DNA from: an uncultured Prevotella sp.
GTDB lineage: Bacteria > Bacteroidota > Bacteroidia > Bacteroidales > Bacteroidaceae
NCBI GenBank assembly: GCA_900315765.1
Contig: ONAK01000079.1
Location: 1 to 33,507, forward strand
Reading direction: 5' to 3'
DNA length: 33,507 bases
In this document: positions 8,326-18,468 of the stretch, in pieces
Layout of the letters: each line of letters opens with the position of its first letter
How positions within the stretch are numbered: the first letter of the stretch is position 1
The notes under the pieces: generated by a model
What the model was told of the DNA's origin: nothing
Database searches by the model: none
What the model saw: the letters and a program-made list of their open reading frames with translations, nothing else
Made by a program: the position numbers and the translations under genes

Positions 8326-9624
8326 TTACTTTACTATCAACAAGTAGTAATTCTTCTTGCCTTTTTGGGCCAAAAGATACTTGCCGTCAATCAGATCCTC
8401 TGCTGTGATAGCACGGTTCTGATCGGTTATTTTTTCCTTGTTAAGCGATACGCCTCCGCCCTGAACCATCTTGCGCATCTCGCCCTTTGATGGGAATACG
8501 GGTGCGGCAGTAGTGAGCAGTTCAATAGCTGGCTGACCAAGCTGGTCTTTCGAAATCTCGAACTGAGGTACGCCATCGAATACATCAAGCAGTGTTTGCT
8601 CATCAAGTTTCTCGAGTCCCTCCTTGGTTGCTTTTCCAAACAAGATGTTTGATGCCTCAATAGCTGTGTCAAGGGCTTCCTGAGAGTGGACCATCACAGT
8701 AACCTCTTCGGCCAGACGCTTCTGCAACACACGACGACCAGGATCCTGCTTGTGCTCTTCTACGAGTGCGTCAATGACATCTTTCTCGAGAGAAGTGAAG
8801 ATCTTGATATAGCGCTCTGCATCGTCATCGCTCACGTTGAGCCAGAACTGGTAGAACTTATATGGAGTTGTGCGGACTGGATCAAGCCAGATGTTTCCGC
8901 TTTCAGTCTTGCCGAATTTCTTACCATCGCTCTTAGTGATAAGTGGGCAGGTGAGTGCAAATGTCTCGACATCGTTGCCCAGAGTACGGCGGATAAGCTC
9001 GGTACCTGTAGTCATATTACCCCACTGGTCGTTACCGCCAAGCTGGAGTTTTACACCAAGGTGCTGGTAGAGGTACAAGAAATCGTAACCCTGAAGCAGC
9101 TGATATGTGAACTCTGTGAATGAGAGACCGTCTCGGGCGGTTCCATTCAGGCGCTGCTGTACGCTCTCCTTTGCCATCATATAGTTTACAGTAATGTGCT
9201 TACCAACTTCACGAGCGAAATCAAGGAAAGTAAAGTCCTTCATCCAATCGTAGTTGTTAACCATTACTGCAGCATTAGGCTCTTTTGATTCGAAATCCAG
9301 GAATTTGGCCACCTGCTTTTTTATGCATTCCTGATTATGACGGAGTGTCTCGTCGTTAAGCAGGTTGCGCTCCTGACTTTTACCTGAGGGGTCGCCAATC
9401 ATACCTGTGGCACCACCAACAAGGATAACAGGGCGATGTCCGCAGCGCTGAAGGTGGCGGAGCATCATGATACCACAAAGATGTCCGATGTGCAGCGAAT
9501 CAGCTGTAGGATCGGTACCCAGATATGCTGTTACCATCTCTTTCTGGAGCAGTTCTTCTGTTCCTGGCATCATCTGTGCCAGCATACCGCGCCATTTCAG
9601 TTCTTCTACAAAGTTCTTCTTCAT
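8326..9624 (-). CDS. tyrS: Tyrosyl-tRNA synthetase
   Basis: 432 residues, the usual length in Bacteroidales. It activates tyrosine with ATP and charges tRNA-Tyr in the cytoplasm. The class I HIGH motif is HIGH at 45-48, and the KMSKS equivalent is KFGKT at 236-240. The Tyr-binding region includes [12 protein letters not shown] and [10 protein letters not shown]-terminal S4 RNA-binding domain starts near residue 365. No sign of damage. It is the last gene of the run that starts at metK, 29 nt after yidD. Confidence 0.96.
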   Translation of the reverse strand: MKKNFVEELKWRGMLAQMMPGTEELLQKEMVTAYLGTDPTADSLHIGHLCGIMMLRHLQRCGHRPVILVGGATGMIGDPSGKSQERNLLNDETLRHNQECIKKQVAKFLDFESKEPNAAVMVNNYDWMKDFTFLDFAREVGKHITVNYMMAKESVQQRLNGTARDGLSFTEFTYQLLQGYDFLYLYQHLGVKLQLGGNDQWGNMTTGTELIRRTLGNDVETFALTCPLITKSDGKKFGKTESGNIWLDPVRTTPYKFYQFWLNVSDDDAERYIKIFTSLEKDVIDALVEEHKQDPGRRVLQKRLAEEVTVMVHSQEALDTAIEASNILFGKATKEGLEKLDEQTLLDVFDGVPQFEISKDQLGQPAIELLTTAAPVFPSKGEMRKMVQGGGVSLNKEKITDQNRAITAEDLIDGKYLLAQKGKKNYYLLIVK

Positions 9625-9653
9625 ATATCTTTTATTCTTTTTGTTTCGTGTAT

Positions 9654-9884
9654 TTAAGGAACCGGATCATATCCAGATCCTCCCCAAGGGTTACATCTTA
9701 GTATGCGCCAAATGGCCAGGTATAAACCCTTAATTGGACCATGCTTTATTATCGCTTGTTTAGCATATTCGCTGCAGGTGGGAGTGAATCGGCAAGATGG
9801 ACCCAGAAGTGGAGAGATACATATTTGGTAAAAACGTATAGGTAATACCAATAATATAGATATGTAATGTGATAGCTTCTTCAT
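9654..9884 (-). CDS. yidD: Membrane protein insertion efficiency factor YidD
   Basis: 76 residues, normal for the family. YidD is a small inner-membrane-associated protein that helps YidC insert membrane proteins. The signature runs from [16 protein letters not shown] through PTCSEYA to the end [12 protein letters not shown], and all of it is present. The start overlaps the rnpA stop by 4 nt, the classical rnpA-yidD coupling, though here without rpmH, dnaA or yidC nearby. Confidence 0.95.
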   Translation of the reverse strand: MKKLSHYISILLVLPIRFYQICISPLLGPSCRFTPTCSEYAKQAIIKHGPIKGLYLAIWRILRCNPWGGSGYDPVP

Positions 9885-10276
9885 GGTTTCTGTTTGGCCA
9901 TTTGTTTCAGAAGATTTATCACTTTCTTTTCAACTTCGTGAGTGGCGAAATGCCTATCGCTTAACCAAATCATGGCTATCAGCAGCATGTTTCCTTCGTC
10001 TACAGAACCTTCGAGCAATGCCTTGTTCTTGCGATAAGCCTCGCGAATCTGGCGTTTAACCCTATTCCTATCTACTGCATGCTTGAATTTTTTCTTTGGT
10101 ACGCTGATCAGTAGTTGTATAGGTGCGCATCCTTCACGATGCTCGGTTCTTAGATATACTGCTCTAAGAGGATAGGCTGACAGCGATAGGCTATTGCCTT
10201 TCTCAAAGAGCGTGTCAATCAGCAGGTTGCTGACGATGCGCTCCTCTTTCTTAAATGTAGGAGCCGTCGTCATCAA
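9881..10276 (-). CDS. rnpA: Ribonuclease P protein component
   Basis: 131 residues. It binds the RNase P RNA and helps cut the 5' leader from pre-tRNAs. The basic signature [17 protein letters not shown] is present, as are the FKKEERI start region and the hydrophobic C-terminal strand. It is preceded by hemD with a 3-nt gap and coupled to yidD. Confidence 0.95.
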   Translation of the reverse strand: MMTTAPTFKKEERIVSNLLIDTLFEKGNSLSLSAYPLRAVYLRTEHREGCAPIQLLISVPKKKFKHAVDRNRVKRQIREAYRKNKALLEGSVDEGNMLLIAMIWLSDRHFATHEVEKKVINLLKQMAKQKP

Positions 10277-10279
10277 TGC

Positions 10280-11029
10280 TTAATCTTGTATTTCAAAAAG
10301 ATAGTGCTGTAAAGCGCCTGTCATTGAGGGATACTTCTCGTTGGGAGCTTCAATATCCAAGCGAAGACCGGCTTCTTTCGCAGCTTTAGCTGTTGCTGGG
10401 CCGAAGGTGGCGATGGCAATTTTGTCTTGTTTGAAGTTGGGGAAATTCTTGGTCAGTGACTCGATTCCTGCAGGGCTGAAGAAAATCAGCATGTCGTAGT
10501 CGAAATTCTTGACCTCTTCCTCTGTAAAGTCATTGCTCACAGTCTTATACATGACGCATTCTGTGTGTTGCAATTTCTTTGAGTCAAGAAGATTTGCCAG
10601 ACTGTCGGTATGTACATCGCTTAGTGGAATGAGATACTTCTCAGTCTTGTGCTTAACCATTGTTGGAATCAGATCGTCAATACGACCAGTTTCACCAAAG
10701 AAAATCTTACGTTTTCTGTACTGCACATATTTCTGAATATACAGGGCAATGGTTTCGGTAACACAGAAATACTTCATGTCCTCAGGGATATTAACTCTTA
10801 GCTCCTTGGCCATATTGAAGAAATGGTCAATAGCATGACGTGAGGTGAATACAACAGCTGTGTGATCCAGGATGTTCACTTTCTGTGCACGGAAATCCTT
10901 AGAACTAATTCCCTCCACTTTTATAAATGGACGAAATACCAATTCTACACCAAATTTGTTCGCGATATCAAAATAAGGCGACTTCTCACTAGATGGCTTA
11001 GGTTGTGAAACCAGAATCTTTTTGATCAT
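10280..11029 (-). CDS. hemD: Uroporphyrinogen-III synthase (HemD family)
   Basis: 249 residues. HemD closes hydroxymethylbilane to uroporphyrinogen III in tetrapyrrole synthesis. The family is poorly conserved. The calls rest on the start KKILVSQPKP, VVFTSRHAIDHFF, the end of domain two with FFSPAGIESL and the motif IATFGPATAKAAKEAGL. It lies between the DUF4271 gene and rnpA, a common Bacteroidetes order. Many Prevotella have incomplete haem pathways, so its role could be in residual tetrapyrrole synthesis. Confidence 0.85.
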   Translation of the reverse strand: MIKKILVSQPKPSSEKSPYFDIANKFGVELVFRPFIKVEGISSKDFRAQKVNILDHTAVVFTSRHAIDHFFNMAKELRVNIPEDMKYFCVTETIALYIQKYVQYRKRKIFFGETGRIDDLIPTMVKHKTEKYLIPLSDVHTDSLANLLDSKKLQHTECVMYKTVSNDFTEEEVKNFDYDMLIFFSPAGIESLTKNFPNFKQDKIAIATFGPATAKAAKEAGLRLDIEAPNEKYPSMTGALQHYLFEIQD

Positions 11030-11037
11030 ATTGTGTC

Positions 11038-12057
11038 CTAAATATTTACTTTTAAATTTTCAGTGATTACCAATAATCCGCTCCAAAGCATCATTAAAGG
11101 TATCATTTCGAGGGCACAAAAGTACAAAATTATTTGCAGAAAACCACCTTTTTGATTAAAAAAGATAACATAAGACTTATAAAATGTTAGAATTTTGGCT
11201 AAAACAAGTATAGTTGTGGCATAATAGATGGCATTTTGAAGTGAAAACTGGAAATAAGCCATCAGTAGTACTAGGGGGAACAATGCTACCCCTTCAAGTG
11301 AGGATATGAGTAGCTGTGACCCTAGAAAATGTAAATTTTTCTTATTATTGAAGAATATATTATTTACTATTGTGTACAATAATATCCTTATTGCAAAATA
11401 ACCAAGAATCGTTCCTCCAAAGATTGCCAGTAGAACGTATTCTGATGATAATATAAATGTATTGGCTATGAAATGGGTTGTATAAAAATAGTATAGCAAA
11501 CCATATAGCAAACAGGTTATGAACAAAAACAAGAACTGGAATTTTATCTCGCTTCCAGTCTCAGTGATTGACTGCTCAGATTTTTGTGCTGAGAAGAATT
11601 GTTTGGTCTGCCGTAACAAAAACTCTGATATGCGTGACAATGCAAATGTAATTAGTAGGAAGCAGAGAATCAGAATTCCTGTTACAAAACTATCATTTTG
11701 GAAGGAGTAGGGTATAGGGTCTCCTGATGTACCAATTCGTTCCGTATTTAACTCTGGATGATACATTGTGTTACCTGAGAAGAAATTCTCACGGTAATAA
11801 TGTGGCAGGTTAACCTCTTTCAGGTCTCGAGCAATTTCTTGTCCAGGAAGGTGCAGAGTGTCGGGACGACTGCTATAGTGTATCTCCTTGGGCTCGAACC
11901 ATTCCTGTATGGCTGAGTCTTGTTGAGCAGGCGTAGCATCTTTAGGCAGCAACCGCAGCACCTCGTAGGGTGTCTGCGGTTTTGCCGAATGTACTGCCAC
12001 AGAATCGGTATTGGCAGTAGCTATAGTAGTAGTTAGGATGCTATCTTTCTCCAGCAT
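11038..12057 (-). CDS. DUF4271 multi-pass membrane protein
   Basis: 339 residues with no known function. Residues 1 to about 125 are soluble and Ser/Thr/Pro-rich with no signal peptide. The rest holds about six to seven hydrophobic helices, starting near FVTGILILCFLLITFALS and ending with LEMIPLMMLWSGLLVI. Such proteins lie next to hemD in many Bacteroidetes, and that position is the main basis for the DUF4271 call. The gene starts 6 nt after the metK stop and ends 8 nt before hemD, so it is surely part of the operon. Confidence 0.75.
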   Translation of the reverse strand: MLEKDSILTTTIATANTDSVAVHSAKPQTPYEVLRLLPKDATPAQQDSAIQEWFEPKEIHYSSRPDTLHLPGQEIARDLKEVNLPHYYRENFFSGNTMYHPELNTERIGTSGDPIPYSFQNDSFVTGILILCFLLITFALSRISEFLLRQTKQFFSAQKSEQSITETGSEIKFQFLFLFITCLLYGLLYYFYTTHFIANTFILSSEYVLLAIFGGTILGYFAIRILLYTIVNNIFFNNKKNLHFLGSQLLISSLEGVALFPLVLLMAYFQFSLQNAIYYATTILVLAKILTFYKSYVIFFNQKGGFLQIILYFCALEMIPLMMLWSGLLVITENLKVNI

Positions 12058-12063
12058 ATTAGT

Positions 12064-13320
12064 TTATAGTCCGAACTCTTTACGGATGTCATCTACACGA
12101 TCCAGTTTCTCCCATGTAAACAATTCAACCTCAATGGTCTTTGTTTCGTGATAGTGACTGGTAAATGTCTTCTTAATTATTTCGCTCTTACGTCCCATAT
12201 GTCCGTAAGCAGCTGTCTCGCTGTACATGGGTTGGCGGAGTTTCAGAGTGCGTTCGATAGCTTTGGGGCGAAGATCGAATAGCTTCTCGATTTTCTTTGC
12301 AATCTCGCCGTCGCTCATCTGTACGTTGCTGCGACCATATGTATTAACATAGATGTTCATTGGCTTAGCTATGCCGATGGCATAACTTATCTGTACTAAC
12401 ATCTCATCGGCAACACCTGCTGCTACCATATTTTTGGCAATATGACGAGCAGCATAGGCTGCACTACGGTCTACTTTAGATGAATCCTTACCTGAGAAGG
12501 CGCCACCACCATGAGCACCTTTACCTCCATAAGTGTCTACGATAATCTTACGACCAGTCAGACCGGTGTCTCCGTGAGGACCGCCGATAACAAACTTGCC
12601 TGTTGGGTTTACGTAGTACTTGATGTCGAGCCCGAACAAATCTAACACCTTCTGCGAATGAATCTGTTTCTTAACTCTTGGAATCAGAATGTTGATGACG
12701 TCGTCTTTAATCTTGGCAAGCATCTTCTCATCCTCGTCGAATTCGTCGTGCTGTGTCGATACTACGATAGTATCGATGCGCTCAGGAATTCCTTCGTCAG
12801 AGTATTGTACTGTTACCTGACTTTTAGAATCAGGGCGGAGATATGTCATCTCTTTACCCTCCTTGCGGATGTCGGCAAGAGTACGCATAATCAGGTGCGC
12901 CAAGTCTAGACTTACGGGCATATAGCTCTCTGTTTCATTAGTGGCATATCCAAACATCATACCTTGGTCTCCGGCTCCTTGTTCGTCTTCGTTGCCATTG
13001 TCAACACCACGGTTGATGTCGGCACTCTGCTCGTGAATAGCACTCAGAATTCCACAAGAATCGCCATCGAACTGATATTCTGCCTTGGTATAGCCAATGC
13101 GTTTGATGGTATTGCGGGCCAAGGTCTGCAAATCGATATATACATCACTGCGAACCTCACCCATGATTACTACCTGACCTGTAGTGACAAACGACTCGAT
13201 GGCACAGCGTGCCTTCGGGTCGTAAGCCAGAAACTGGTCTAGTATTGTATCAGATATCTGATCGGCCACCTTGTCTGGGTGGCCTTCAGATACTGATTCT
13301 GATGAAAATAGATAACTCAT
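12064..13320 (-). CDS. metK: S-adenosylmethionine synthetase
   Basis: 418 residues. It makes S-adenosylmethionine from ATP and methionine. The ATP-binding GHPDK is at 13-17, GAGDQGMMFGYAT is in the first third, and the P-loop-like GGGAFSGKD lies near residue 275. It is about 12 residues shorter than the Bacteroides proteins I recall, in the variable loop after STQHDEF. I believe this is normal for Prevotella and not a deletion. It lies 20 nt after the M16 peptidase gene. Confidence 0.96.
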   Translation of the reverse strand: MSYLFSSESVSEGHPDKVADQISDTILDQFLAYDPKARCAIESFVTTGQVVIMGEVRSDVYIDLQTLARNTIKRIGYTKAEYQFDGDSCGILSAIHEQSADINRGVDNGNEDEQGAGDQGMMFGYATNETESYMPVSLDLAHLIMRTLADIRKEGKEMTYLRPDSKSQVTVQYSDEGIPERIDTIVVSTQHDEFDEDEKMLAKIKDDVINILIPRVKKQIHSQKVLDLFGLDIKYYVNPTGKFVIGGPHGDTGLTGRKIIVDTYGGKGAHGGGAFSGKDSSKVDRSAAYAARHIAKNMVAAGVADEMLVQISYAIGIAKPMNIYVNTYGRSNVQMSDGEIAKKIEKLFDLRPKAIERTLKLRQPMYSETAAYGHMGRKSEIIKKTFTSHYHETKTIEVELFTWEKLDRVDDIRKEFGL

Positions 13321-13340
13321 TCTTTATATTTAAATTAATA

Positions 13341-16160
13341 TTATTCTGCGGGCATCATGATGACCTCTGCTGCGTTACCTGCTTTAAGCAGTTCTGTAAC
13401 AAAAGCACTGATGGACTCAGTGGTCTGGGCGTTAACCACCTTCTCGTAGTCGGTGTCGAAATCCTGACCGTATTGGCGCCAGGTGTTAATGCGTCCAAGC
13501 CAGTAACCGTTCTGCTTGCGCTGGTCGCCCAGGTTCTTCAGCAGATACTCTTTCACCTTTTGCAATTTGTCAGCATCACAGGTCTTTGTCATGTTATTAA
13601 CTTCATCGCGCATAATCTGACAGGCTATGTCGCCCTTCTCAGGTTTCATTGGGCACTGAACAAAGATGTATGCATTGGTTCCAAAGTCGTCACGGCTAAC
13701 GCTTGAGCCTGCTCCTACTGTATAAGCAGCACTTGCGTCTTCGCGGATCTTCTTCAGATACTCCATGCTCAGAATCTGACCAGCGATAGTTGCCTTAACG
13801 CTATTCTCAAGAGTATAAGGAATTTCCTTTGAGTACCAGTACATCACGGCAATAGCTTTGGGCGTTTCAGCCTTATGCTTGAAGTTGTTTACAACCTTAC
13901 CCTTGAAGTCGGTTGATACATCCTTGCTCTTTACAACTTTCTTTTGTGATGGCAGTGAACCCAGATACTGCTCAATGAGTGGACGTATGGTGGCCTCGTC
14001 GAAGTTGCCGATGATAGTGAACTCATAGGCAGCAGCATTAGCAGTGCGCTCTTTAGCAATCTGCAGGATGCGGTCGTAGTTCACGTTCTTAAGGTCTTCA
14101 ACTTTCAGCGGAGTGCTACGTGGGTTGCGGCAATCAAGTGTAGCGGTCAGTGAATCGTTGAATACGTTCTCTGGCTGCAGCAGACGATTCTTCAGACTAA
14201 TCTCTGTGGTCTGCATCAGGTTGTCGTACGATTTCTGGTCTTTATTGATGTTGGTAAAGTAGAGGTAAACCAGCTGAAGCATGGTCTCAACATCCTTAGG
14301 TGTAGAGCTTCCGCTGATATTCTCACGATTTGAACTCATTGAGAACGATGCACTAGCAATTTTACCAGCCAGAGCCTTCTCAAGTTCTGTGTGTGAGAAG
14401 TTACCCAATCCACTTGCGTCAATTACGTCATCGAACATCTTGATGTTGGCAAAGTCCTTCGCTCCGTAGAGTGCTGAACCGCCGAATCCCTCACCACGCA
14501 GGATTACTTGGTCTTTTTTCAGGTCGGTCTTCTTCAGAACTACCTTGACGCCGTTTGAGAGCACAAGTTCTGTATAACCGAACTTGTCGCTCTTTGTCTC
14601 CTTCTTAATTGAACCCTTCTTAGGCAGAGATGTCATCAAAGGTTCATCCTTTACGTTGTCAACATAAGCCTCAATCTGTGCACTACGTGAAGCGGCGATA
14701 GCCTTCTTGAAACCTTCCTCAGTAGGATAAACGGCACCTTCTTTTTCGTTGTTGAAGTTTAATACAACGAGGTTGCTGTCTTTCTGAGTGATCAGCTCTT
14801 TTGCGAGAGAGTTGATTGCCTCAATGGGAATAACAGGAACAACCTGCTTCATTGTCTCGTAAGTATAGTCGATACTTGGGATAGGCTCGTTAGCCAAGAA
14901 ATGCTGAACGTATTGGTTAACAAACTGGCGGTTGAAACGCTTATCCTTATTTGAATACTGTTTGTCGAGGTTACTCAGGTAGTCTGCCTTGAAGCGGTTG
15001 TACTCAGTTGGAGTGAAACCGAACTCAGCAGCTCTACGAGCTTCTGTAAGTACGGCAGTAAGTGCAGCTTCAGCCTGTCCGTCCTTAGGCAGAAATCCTA
15101 GTTCAAATGCATCAACAGTCTTAGAAAGCAGATACTCGCCATCGCTTGCAAATGCCTGCAGGAATGGGCTCTCTGGTTTCTCTGCGTACTCCTTCAGACG
15201 ATCTCTCAACATTGAGAGAGCTGCATCCTTAACGTAGTCGGTAATCAGGTAAGCCATAGTTCCCTTCAGTGTGTCGGGGAATGCCTCGTGCTTCATCAAG
15301 ACCTCTACGATGTTGTACTGCTGCTCCTTGTCTTTGTCGATGACAATGATAGGTTCAGCATTATCTGGCACAGGGTAGGTTGTAACCAAAGCGCGGTTCT
15401 CTGGCAATACGATGCTGCTGAACATCTCCTTGATTTTCTTTTCTACCTTGTCAACGTCAACGTCACCAACTACGATGATACCCTGATTATCAGGACGATA
15501 CCACTTCTCGTAGTAAGCCTGAAGGAATGGGCGCTCGAAGTTGTCGATAATCTCCATCAGGCCAATAGGCATGCGATGGCCATACTTTGAACCAGGATAG
15601 AGTTTGGGCAGGTCACGCTCCAGCATACGCTGGTTAGCGCTTGTGCGCAGGCGCCACTCCTCATGGATAACACCACGCTCTTTCTCAATCTCTTCCTGTT
15701 CCAACAGCAGTCCGTCGGCCCAGTCGAAGAGAATCAGCAGACATGAGTCAACAATGCCCTCACGAGTTGTAGGCACATTACTGATATTGTAAACAGTCTG
15801 GTCGATTGATGTGTAAGCATTCAGATCAGTACCAAACTTTACACCAATGCTTTCGCACCAGCGTAGCAGTTCGTTTCCCTTAAAGTGTTTTGATCCGTTG
15901 AAGGCCATGTGCTCAAGGAAGTGAGCCAGACCGCGCTGATCGTCGTCCTCCTGAATAGAACCTACTTTCTGAGCAATATAGAACTCAGCACGGTTCTCAG
16001 GCCAGTTGTTGTGACGGATGTAATAAGTTAATCCGTTGTCGAGCTTGCCGATGCGAACATCGGGATCATTTGGAATAGATGGCATCTGCATCTGAGCCAT
16101 CATTGCTACTACGCCGAACATTGTCAGCATAATGGTAGATAAGATTTTTTTCATCTTCAT
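13341..16160 (-). CDS. M16 family zinc metallopeptidase (insulinase type)
   Basis: 939 residues with an N-terminal signal peptide ending near residue 23 (MAQMQ). The inverted zinc motif HxxEH is HFLEH at 80-84, with the third zinc ligand expected in ERGVIHEEW about 75 residues later. The second, non-catalytic M16 half follows, including a VKVVLKKTDLKKDQV strand. This is the long double-domain form common in Bacteroidetes, probably periplasmic and acting on peptides or misfolded proteins. A promoter-like box is at 16198-16205. The 20-nt gap to metK allows co-transcription. Confidence 0.9.
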   Translation of the reverse strand: MKMKKILSTIMLTMFGVVAMMAQMQMPSIPNDPDVRIGKLDNGLTYYIRHNNWPENRAEFYIAQKVGSIQEDDDQRGLAHFLEHMAFNGSKHFKGNELLRWCESIGVKFGTDLNAYTSIDQTVYNISNVPTTREGIVDSCLLILFDWADGLLLEQEEIEKERGVIHEEWRLRTSANQRMLERDLPKLYPGSKYGHRMPIGLMEIIDNFERPFLQAYYEKWYRPDNQGIIVVGDVDVDKVEKKIKEMFSSIVLPENRALVTTYPVPDNAEPIIVIDKDKEQQYNIVEVLMKHEAFPDTLKGTMAYLITDYVKDAALSMLRDRLKEYAEKPESPFLQAFASDGEYLLSKTVDAFELGFLPKDGQAEAALTAVLTEARRAAEFGFTPTEYNRFKADYLSNLDKQYSNKDKRFNRQFVNQYVQHFLANEPIPSIDYTYETMKQVVPVIPIEAINSLAKELITQKDSNLVVLNFNNEKEGAVYPTEEGFKKAIAASRSAQIEAYVDNVKDEPLMTSLPKKGSIKKETKSDKFGYTELVLSNGVKVVLKKTDLKKDQVILRGEGFGGSALYGAKDFANIKMFDDVIDASGLGNFSHTELEKALAGKIASASFSMSSNRENISGSSTPKDVETMLQLVYLYFTNINKDQKSYDNLMQTTEISLKNRLLQPENVFNDSLTATLDCRNPRSTPLKVEDLKNVNYDRILQIAKERTANAAAYEFTIIGNFDEATIRPLIEQYLGSLPSQKKVVKSKDVSTDFKGKVVNNFKHKAETPKAIAVMYWYSKEIPYTLENSVKATIAGQILSMEYLKKIREDASAAYTVGAGSSVSRDDFGTNAYIFVQCPMKPEKGDIACQIMRDEVNNMTKTCDADKLQKVKEYLLKNLGDQRKQNGYWLGRINTWRQYGQDFDTDYEKVVNAQTTESISAFVTELLKAGNAAEVIMMPAE

Positions 16161-16197
16161 TTGATTTTGGTTGCTACATAATTGTAATAATCGGGTG

Positions 16198-16205
16198 CAA
16201 AGTTA
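16198..16205 (-). promoter_or_regulatory. Promoter -7 box for the M16 gene
   Basis: TAACTTTG on the minus strand, 38 nt before the ATG. TTTG at 16228-16231 (minus) lies 22 nt further upstream as a possible -33 element. Confidence 0.5.
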
Positions 16206-16263
16206 CACCTTTTTTTCATATTTGCAGCAAATTCTACGTTAAAGCTACGTTAAACTTATCATT

Positions 16264-17493
16264 CTATACTAATAATCGCTTAGCAAAGTAGCGTACTGGA
16301 TACCATACAGAGAGGAAACCAACTAAGAGTACTGTCATGAATACGAGAATAATATCTTCGGGATGTACACTTACCGGGTAGGCGTTAATAACAAATGTGC
16401 CGCTTGATGAGCCTAAGGCTACAATACCATATCGCTGCTGAATCCAGCACAGGATGAGCCCGATAATAATGCCAATGATGGCTCCTATTGCAGAAATCAT
16501 ACGGCCTTCGAACAGGAATATGCGTACTATTTGCTTGTCTGATGCTCCAAGATTACGTAGTGTGACTACGTCGTCCTTCTTGTCGATAATCAGCATTGAT
16601 AAAGAGCCTATGATATTAAAGCATGCCACCATCAGGATGAAAGTAAGGAAAATGTATGCTATTAGTTTCTCTATTTTCATAATTTTGAAGGTGTCATCTT
16701 GCTGCTCAAAGCGGTCCTTAACAACAAACTTCTCACCACAAAGTTTCTTTATCTGTGCCTTCACGTTTTCGAAATTACTGCCAGGCTTCAGTCTCAACTC
16801 AAGCGATGATAACATGCCTTGCTGTCCGAAAATTCTGCGCGCAAAAGAAATACTGGTGAGTATGTAATTCTTGTCGTAGCGCGACTGCTTCATATTGAAG
16901 AGCACACCAGGCGAATAAAGCTCGTCTTCTTCGAAGGCTTCATCCGGATTGGTCATATCCAATTGGCCTTCTCGCTTGGGAGCATAAATGTGTATTGGCT
17001 CTTCGTATGTATAGCCTGTGCCCAGTGTCTCTGCCAGACGTATGCCTAATGTTCCATAGTCCATATTGGCTGCATGCAGAGAGAATTCACCATCACCTAC
17101 TAGTATCTCGTTAATGTGAGTCAGTTTGTCGAAATTGTCGTCTACTCCCTTAATGACTACCATAGCCTGGCGCCCATGGTATATGGCTAATGCCATGTCC
17201 TCAACAGTCTCTGTTGCAACCTCTATCTGTGGCAGTTTTTTTATTTCCGTCAATATTGGGTCGTCGGCGGCAATCGTCTTTCCTTCTGCTGGCATCACCT
17301 TTAGCTGTGGGTCGAAACTTGTAAAGAATGATGCCACAAGATCGTGAAATCCATTAAATACCGACAGTGTAACAACCAAAGCCATGGTGGCTACGGCAAC
17401 TCCTACGACAGATATTCCACTGATGACGTTGATGGCATGAGTGGATTTCTTTGAGAAAAGATACCTGCGGGCTATGAAGAAGGGGAAATTCAT
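16264..17493 (-). CDS. FtsX-like ABC permease, LolC/LolE type
   Basis: 409 residues. The N-terminal TM is at about 20-50, a large periplasmic MacB-like domain spans about 60-265, and three C-terminal TMs begin near KLIAYIFLTFILMVACFN. The conserved coupling segment GSLSMLIIDKKDDVVTLRNLGAS contacts the ATPase. The family extracts lipoproteins from the inner membrane for transfer to the outer membrane; the partner ATPase (LolD) is not in the window. The start overlaps the rbfA stop by 4 nt. Confidence 0.85.
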   Translation of the reverse strand: MNFPFFIARRYLFSKKSTHAINVISGISVVGVAVATMALVVTLSVFNGFHDLVASFFTSFDPQLKVMPAEGKTIAADDPILTEIKKLPQIEVATETVEDMALAIYHGRQAMVVIKGVDDNFDKLTHINEILVGDGEFSLHAANMDYGTLGIRLAETLGTGYTYEEPIHIYAPKREGQLDMTNPDEAFEEDELYSPGVLFNMKQSRYDKNYILTSISFARRIFGQQGMLSSLELRLKPGSNFENVKAQIKKLCGEKFVVKDRFEQQDDTFKIMKIEKLIAYIFLTFILMVACFNIIGSLSMLIIDKKDDVVTLRNLGASDKQIVRIFLFEGRMISAIGAIIGIIIGLILCWIQQRYGIVALGSSSGTFVINAYPVSVHPEDIILVFMTVLLVGFLSVWYPVRYFAKRLLV

Positions 17494-17825
17494 TTCTTCA
17501 GTAGTTCATCGATATGCTCGATATAGTCGAGCGAGTCGTCGATAAAGAATCGCAGTTCTGGAATAATACGCATCTGATTTCTTACGCGGGTACCCAATTC
17601 ATATCTTATCTGCTTGGCGTTGGCATTTATGTTTGCCAATATTTCTTCGCCCTTGTTGCTGGGGAATACGCTCAGATAAGCTGTGCAGATACTCAAATCG
17701 GGTGAAATCTTAGTGCGGGTAACCGATATCATCACGCCATGAGTAGCGCGTGTCTGTTGTTGAAATATCAGCGAGAGCTCTTTCTGAAGTAGTCTTGCAA
17801 TTTTGTTTTGTCTTGTTTCTTGCAT
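17490..17825 (-). CDS. rbfA: Ribosome-binding factor A
   Basis: 111 residues. RbfA binds the 30S subunit and aids late 16S rRNA maturation, notably in the cold. The single KH-like domain is recognised by the start RQNKIARLLQKELSLIF, the DLSICTAYLSVFP strand, and the end RIIPELRFFIDDSLDYIEHI. Length is normal. It is coupled to the LolC/E-like permease gene, an order found in many Bacteroidetes. Confidence 0.93.
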   Translation of the reverse strand: MQETRQNKIARLLQKELSLIFQQQTRATHGVMISVTRTKISPDLSICTAYLSVFPSNKGEEILANINANAKQIRYELGTRVRNQMRIIPELRFFIDDSLDYIEHIDELLKK

Positions 17826-17835
17826 ATTTTAATTA

Positions 17836-18468
17836 TCAATTGTCAATTTTTCTAATCAATGTCAGTCCGTCGCGCAGTGGCAGAATTACCTGCTCTACCC
17901 TAGAATCGTGGGCAATGTAGTCGTTAAACGTCTCTATGCCCTGGGTCTGTCGGTCCTTGTCATAGGCATGATCAATCACATGCCCATCCCAAAGTGTGTT
18001 GTCCGCCAGTATGAATCCTCCTAGCTTGAGTATGCTCATCACCATCTCATAACAGTCACGATAAGTGCGTTTGTCGCCATCCATAAAGGCAAGGTCGAAT
18101 TCTATGTCCAGTTTGGGCGCCTTTTGTAGCGCATCACCGATGATGAACTCTATTTTATCAGCCCATGGTGAGTTCTCAATCCAAGGACGGGTAAAGTCCT
18201 CCATCTCGTCGTTAATCTCAAAGGTGTATAAGCGCCCGCCTTCTTCCAGTCCTTCTGCCATAGATAGTGCACTATATCCACTGAAAGTGCCAATCTCAAG
18301 GATGTTCCTTGGGCGAATCATTCTTACCAGCATCTTTAACAGTCTGCCCTGCAGGTGTCCACTTGCCATACGCCCGTGAATAGTGTGTATGTTGGTGGCT
18401 CGCCATAACCTATACAGATAGTCGGGCTCTGGCTCCGTGTGCTGCAGGATGTATTCGTCGAGTGTCAT
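17836..18468 (-). CDS. SAM-dependent O-methyltransferase (CCoAMT-like)
   Basis: 210 residues. The SAM-binding motif I is ILEIGTFSGYSALSMA, followed by an acidic YTFEIND, DLAFMDGDK (metal-binding Asp) and ILADNTLWDGHV. This pattern is that of the cation-dependent catechol/caffeoyl-CoA O-methyltransferase family, whose bacterial members include TrmR-type tRNA methylases. The substrate cannot be inferred. The start overlaps the aroQ stop by 4 nt. Confidence 0.88.
   Translation of the reverse strand: MTLDEYILQHTEPEPDYLYRLWRATNIHTIHGRMASGHLQGRLLKMLVRMIRPRNILEIGTFSGYSALSMAEGLEEGGRLYTFEINDEMEDFTRPWIENSPWADKIEFIIGDALQKAPKLDIEFDLAFMDGDKRTYRDCYEMVMSILKLGGFILADNTLWDGHVIDHAYDKDRQTQGIETFNDYIAHDSRVEQVILPLRDGLTLIRKIDN

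Noticed and set aside
12900-13000. metK shorter than the Bacteroides enzyme by about 12 residues
   Set aside because: The difference lies in a variable surface loop, the frame is kept and all motifs are present, so I take it as normal for Prevotella and not as a fifth deletion.
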